From contig DKOR01000020.1 in NCBI GenBank assembly GCA_002470825.1, forward strand, positions 216 through 37,196: 36,981 bases of DNA, read 5' to 3'. A program made the translations under genes and the position numbers. The number at the start of each line of letters is the position of its first letter. Position 1 is the first letter of the stretch. Shown piece by piece: positions 34,414-36,981 of the stretch. The notes under the pieces were generated by a model that saw nothing but the letters and a program-made list of their open reading frames with translations, was not told the origin of the DNA and did no database searches. The stretch is from Thiotrichaceae bacterium UBA7357 (GTDB taxonomy: Bacteria > Pseudomonadota > Gammaproteobacteria > Eutrophobiales > Eutrophobiaceae).

Positions 34414-35253
34414 ATGACTATAAACGAAAATCTAATAATTTTAGAAATGAAGGTCTTACCGGATATTGACCCTGAGTTTGAAATTCAGAGACGTATTGAT
34501 TTCATTAAAAAGGTATTAAAAAATTCAGGATTAAGATATTTAATACTTGGTATAAGTGGCGGTGTTGATTCCTGTACTTGTGGTCGATTAGCGCAAATTG
34601 CGATTGATCAACTTAATGAAGAAGAAACTATTAAATATTATTTCATCGCCGTACGACTTCCATACGGAGAACAACTTGACGAAGAAGATGCGCAAGTCGC
34701 GCTTAGTTTTATACAACCATCTCATAACCTAACTATAGATATAAAAACAGGTGTTGATTCAGTCCATGATGAAACTATACAAACAATAACAGAACAAACT
34801 CTGTTACAAAAACAGGAACGAGAATATGATTATGCTAAGGGTAACGTTAAGGCCAGAATGCGTATGATTGCTCAGTATGAGGTGGCCGGTATTCTACGTG
34901 GATTAGTGATTGGGACAGATCATTCATCTGAGAATATTATGGGATTTTATACCAAACATGGTGATGGTGCTTGTGATTTAGCTCCGCTGTTTGGCTTAAA
35001 CAAACGTCAGGTGAGAATGCTGGGTCGCACGTTAGGAGTGCCAAACACAATTATTGAAAAAGCACCTACCGCAGATCTGGAATGCTTATCTCCGGGTAGA
35101 TCGGATGAAGAAGCATTGGGACTAAGTTATGACCAGATCGATGACTTTCTTGAAGGAAGAATGGTGCCTGATAAAATAAATACAAAAATCATAGAAATAT
35201 ATAATCAGACACAACATAAAAGAAAAGCCATTTTGACATTGTATGCTGACTAA
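34414..35253 (+). CDS. nadE: NH3-dependent NAD+ synthetase NadE
   Basis: NadE converts nicotinic acid adenine dinucleotide to NAD+ using ATP and ammonia. The 279-residue product consists of the synthetase domain only; there is no N-terminal glutaminase domain, so it should be the ammonia-dependent form. The PP-loop SGGVDS at residues 48-53 is intact. GTDHSSENIMGFYTKHGDGACDLAPL and LNKRQVRMLGRTLGVP follow, with the C-terminal PTADLECLSPGRSDEEALG. Its length is close to that of E. coli NadE. A 104-nt gap separates it from bamD, and it converges with sucD. Confidence 0.95.
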   Translation: MTINENLIILEMKVLPDIDPEFEIQRRIDFIKKVLKNSGLRYLILGISGGVDSCTCGRLAQIAIDQLNEEETIKYYFIAVRLPYGEQLDEEDAQVALSFIQPSHNLTIDIKTGVDSVHDETIQTITEQTLLQKQEREYDYAKGNVKARMRMIAQYEVAGILRGLVIGTDHSSENIMGFYTKHGDGACDLAPLFGLNKRQVRMLGRTLGVPNTIIEKAPTADLECLSPGRSDEEALGLSYDQIDDFLEGRMVPDKINTKIIEIYNQTQHKRKAILTLYAD

Positions 35254-35329
35254 ACCATAACTTGGTCTTGATGTCACTGAATATAAATGTCTCAATAATA
35301 TTTTGATCAATAGAAAAACAATAGTTGCA

Positions 35330-36199
35330 TCATAATAACTCTGCTATAGCAGTTCCAAGCTCACTTGGAGACTTAACAGTTTTTACATTGGCATCATCAA
35401 GTGCAGCAAATTTGTCATCAGCAGTCCCTTTACCACCTGAAATAATAGCGCCAGCATGGCCCATTCTTTTTCCTGGTGGTGCCGTGACGCCAGCAATGTA
35501 GCCAACGACAGGTTTAGTAACATTATCTTTAATAAATTGCGCCGCTTCCTCTTCTGCAGTGCCTCCAATTTCACCTACCATAATGATCCCTTTTGTTTCA
35601 GGATCTTCTTGAAACAACGCTAGGCAATCAATAAAGTTTGTGCCATTGATAGGATCGCCACCAATACCGACACAAGTACTTTGCCCAAGTCCGTTTATAG
35701 TGGTTTGGTGAACTGCTTCATAAGTAAGCGTTCCTGATCGTGAAACAACACCAATACTGCCTACCTTATGAATACTACCGGGCATTATGCCTATTTTGCA
35801 TTGACCAGGAGTAATGACGCCAGGACAATTTGGCCCAACAAGTCTTATATCTGAAAATTGGTCAACATAAGCTCTGGCTTTTACCATATCAATAACAGGT
35901 ATGCCCTCAGTGATGCAGACGATGATATTAATCCCTGCTTCTGCAGCCTCTGTAATTGCTTCTGCTGCAAATGGAGGCGGTACCATTATCATACTGGCAC
36001 TAGCACCCGTTCTATTAACTGCATCTGCAACCGTATCAAAGACAGGTTTTTGCAGATGGTCTTCACCACCTTTTCCAGGAGTAACGCCACCCACTAATTG
36101 TGTTCCGTATTCAATGGCTTGCTTAGCATGAAAAGTGCCTTGGCGACCGGTAAACCCTTGAACAATTACTTTAGTATTTTTATCGATTAGGATAGCCAT
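35330..36199 (-). CDS. sucD: Succinyl-CoA synthetase alpha subunit SucD
   Basis: SucD is the CoA-binding, phosphohistidine-carrying subunit of the TCA-cycle enzyme that interconverts succinyl-CoA and succinate with ATP or GTP formation. The 289-residue product has the N-terminal CoA-binding GFTGRQGTFHAKQAI, the VGPNCPGVITPG motif, the phosphate-helix region SRSGTLTYEAV, and the active-site histidine within GHAGAIISGGKGTADDK near residue 247. Its ATG overlaps the sucC stop by 1 nt (TAATG), so the two subunits are translationally coupled. Confidence 0.97.
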   Translation of the reverse strand: MAILIDKNTKVIVQGFTGRQGTFHAKQAIEYGTQLVGGVTPGKGGEDHLQKPVFDTVADAVNRTGASASMIMVPPPFAAEAITEAAEAGINIIVCITEGIPVIDMVKARAYVDQFSDIRLVGPNCPGVITPGQCKIGIMPGSIHKVGSIGVVSRSGTLTYEAVHQTTINGLGQSTCVGIGGDPINGTNFIDCLALFQEDPETKGIIMVGEIGGTAEEEAAQFIKDNVTKPVVGYIAGVTAPPGKRMGHAGAIISGGKGTADDKFAALDDANVKTVKSPSELGTAIAELL

Positions 36200-36981
36200 T
36201 ATTTTGCCCCTCCAACAGCAGCAACCGCTTTTTGAGCAGCATCGGAGAGGTCTTCTGCCGTAAGTAAGTCAAGGCCACTCTTTGCGAGAGCCGCTTTACC
36301 TTCATTAACATTTGTCCCTTCTAATCTGACGACTACAGGAACATCAACACCGACTTCTTTTACTGCTTGAATAATGCCTTCTGCGATTAAATCACAACGT
36401 ACGATACCGCCAAAGATATTGACTAAAATAGCTTTTACATTTTTGTCAGAAACAATTAATTTGAATGCTTCTGCAACTCTTTCGGCAGTTGCACCGCCGC
36501 CCACATCAAGAAAGTTTGCAGGTTTTCCACCATACAGTTGAATAATATCCATCGTTGCCATTGCTAAACCGGCGCCATTTACCATGCAAGCGATATTACC
36601 ATCTAGGGTGATATAATTAAGGTCAAACTGGCGCGCGATATTTTCTTTTTCATCTTCTTGAGTAGGGTCTCGTAGTTCTTCAAGTAAGGGATGTCTAAAG
36701 AGGGCATTGTCATCAATTCCTACTTTTGCATCGATGGCGACTAAATCACCCTCGTTATTTATTATAAGGGGATTGATTTCAACAAGACTTAGGTCCTTTT
36801 CGATAAATAATTTGTACAAACCTTGCAATATGAATGCCAACTGTTTCCTTTGGTTATTATCAAACCCTAGTCTAAAACCAATTCGACGGGATTGATGACT
36901 CTGTAGGCCAAGTAGAGGATCGATAATGACGCTGACGATTTTTTCCGGCTGAGTGGCGGCGACTTCTTCAATATCCATTCC
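36199..36981 (-). CDS. sucC: Succinyl-CoA synthetase beta subunit SucC, C-terminal part (partial)
   Basis: The minus-strand frame is open to the right edge, so the 5' end of sucC is missing. About 260 of the usual 388 residues are present. Recognisable are the segment IEINPLIINNEGDLVAIDAK of the ATP-grasp domain, the LDGNIACMVNGAGLAMATMDI core, NFLDVGGGATAERV, LVNIFGGIVRCDLIAEGI and VVRLEGTNVNEGK. These form the subunit interface and CoA ligase domain. The methionine codon at 36976-36978 is internal and not the start. It pairs with sucD downstream. Confidence 0.96.
   Translation of the reverse strand, partial: GMDIEEVAATQPEKIVSVIIDPLLGLQSHQSRRIGFRLGFDNNQRKQLAFILQGLYKLFIEKDLSLVEINPLIINNEGDLVAIDAKVGIDDNALFRHPLLEELRDPTQEDEKENIARQFDLNYITLDGNIACMVNGAGLAMATMDIIQLYGGKPANFLDVGGGATAERVAEAFKLIVSDKNVKAILVNIFGGIVRCDLIAEGIIQAVKEVGVDVPVVVRLEGTNVNEGKAALAKSGLDLLTAEDLSDAAQKAVAAVGGAK

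Noticed and set aside
1..36981. CRISPR arrays, tRNA or rRNA genes, insertion sequences, prophage or defence modules
   Set aside because: I saw no regularly spaced repeats, transposase or integrase motifs, or RNA gene signatures; nearly all sequence is accounted for by housekeeping genes in conserved order.

Overview
This window is an AT-rich stretch of a gammaproteobacterial chromosome made up almost entirely of housekeeping genes. The lineage call rests on several things together: a complete mraZ-to-lpxC division and wall (dcw) cluster in the classical order, mraY and lpxC of typical gammaproteobacterial length, a meso-DAP type MurE (DNPR motif), ZapD and YacG next to coaE, a Nudix/ThiE-like fusion, and a divergent rluD/bamD pair. 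I cannot name the genus. The envelope is Gram-negative (LpxC, BamD, FtsQ/L) and the cell probably makes type IV pili (PilB, PilC, PilD).

Layout. Positions 1-535 hold the 3' end of a YtoQ-family gene and a small Sel1-repeat gene. After a spacer with a good sigma70 promoter and a three-decamer MraZ operator comes the dcw cluster on the plus strand (827-19484): mraZ, rsmH, ftsL, ftsI, murE, murF, mraY, murD, ftsW, murG, murC, murB, ddl, ftsQ, ftsA, ftsZ, lpxC. Most genes overlap or nearly touch, as expected for a translationally coupled operon. dciA faces lpxC on the minus strand. An M23 peptidase, secA, argJ and a Nudix/ThiE-like gene then run on the plus strand. A minus-strand run follows, read from 31469 down to 25984: pilB, pilC, pilD, coaE, zapD, yacG. 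Next come the minus-strand pair rluD-pgeF, divergent bamD, nadE, and finally sucD with the truncated 3' two-thirds of sucC on the minus strand.

How the genes work together. MurA-independent steps of peptidoglycan precursor synthesis (MurB, C, D, E, F, Ddl), lipid I/II formation (MraY, MurG) and septal polymerisation (FtsW, FtsI) are encoded beside the divisome scaffold (FtsL, Q, A, Z). MraZ is the likely autorepressor of the operon. ZapD, in the pilus run, acts on the same FtsZ ring. LpxC and BamD serve outer-membrane building and SecA exports their clients.

I found no CRISPR array, tRNA or rRNA gene, insertion sequence, prophage or defence module, and nothing I would call a previously undescribed system. 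The points most worth a second look are the MraZ operator that moves the mraZ start, the irregular rsmH start, a PilB lacking all four zinc-motif cysteines, a ThiE-like domain lacking key thiamin-phosphate synthase residues, and hairpins beside bamD and pilB.
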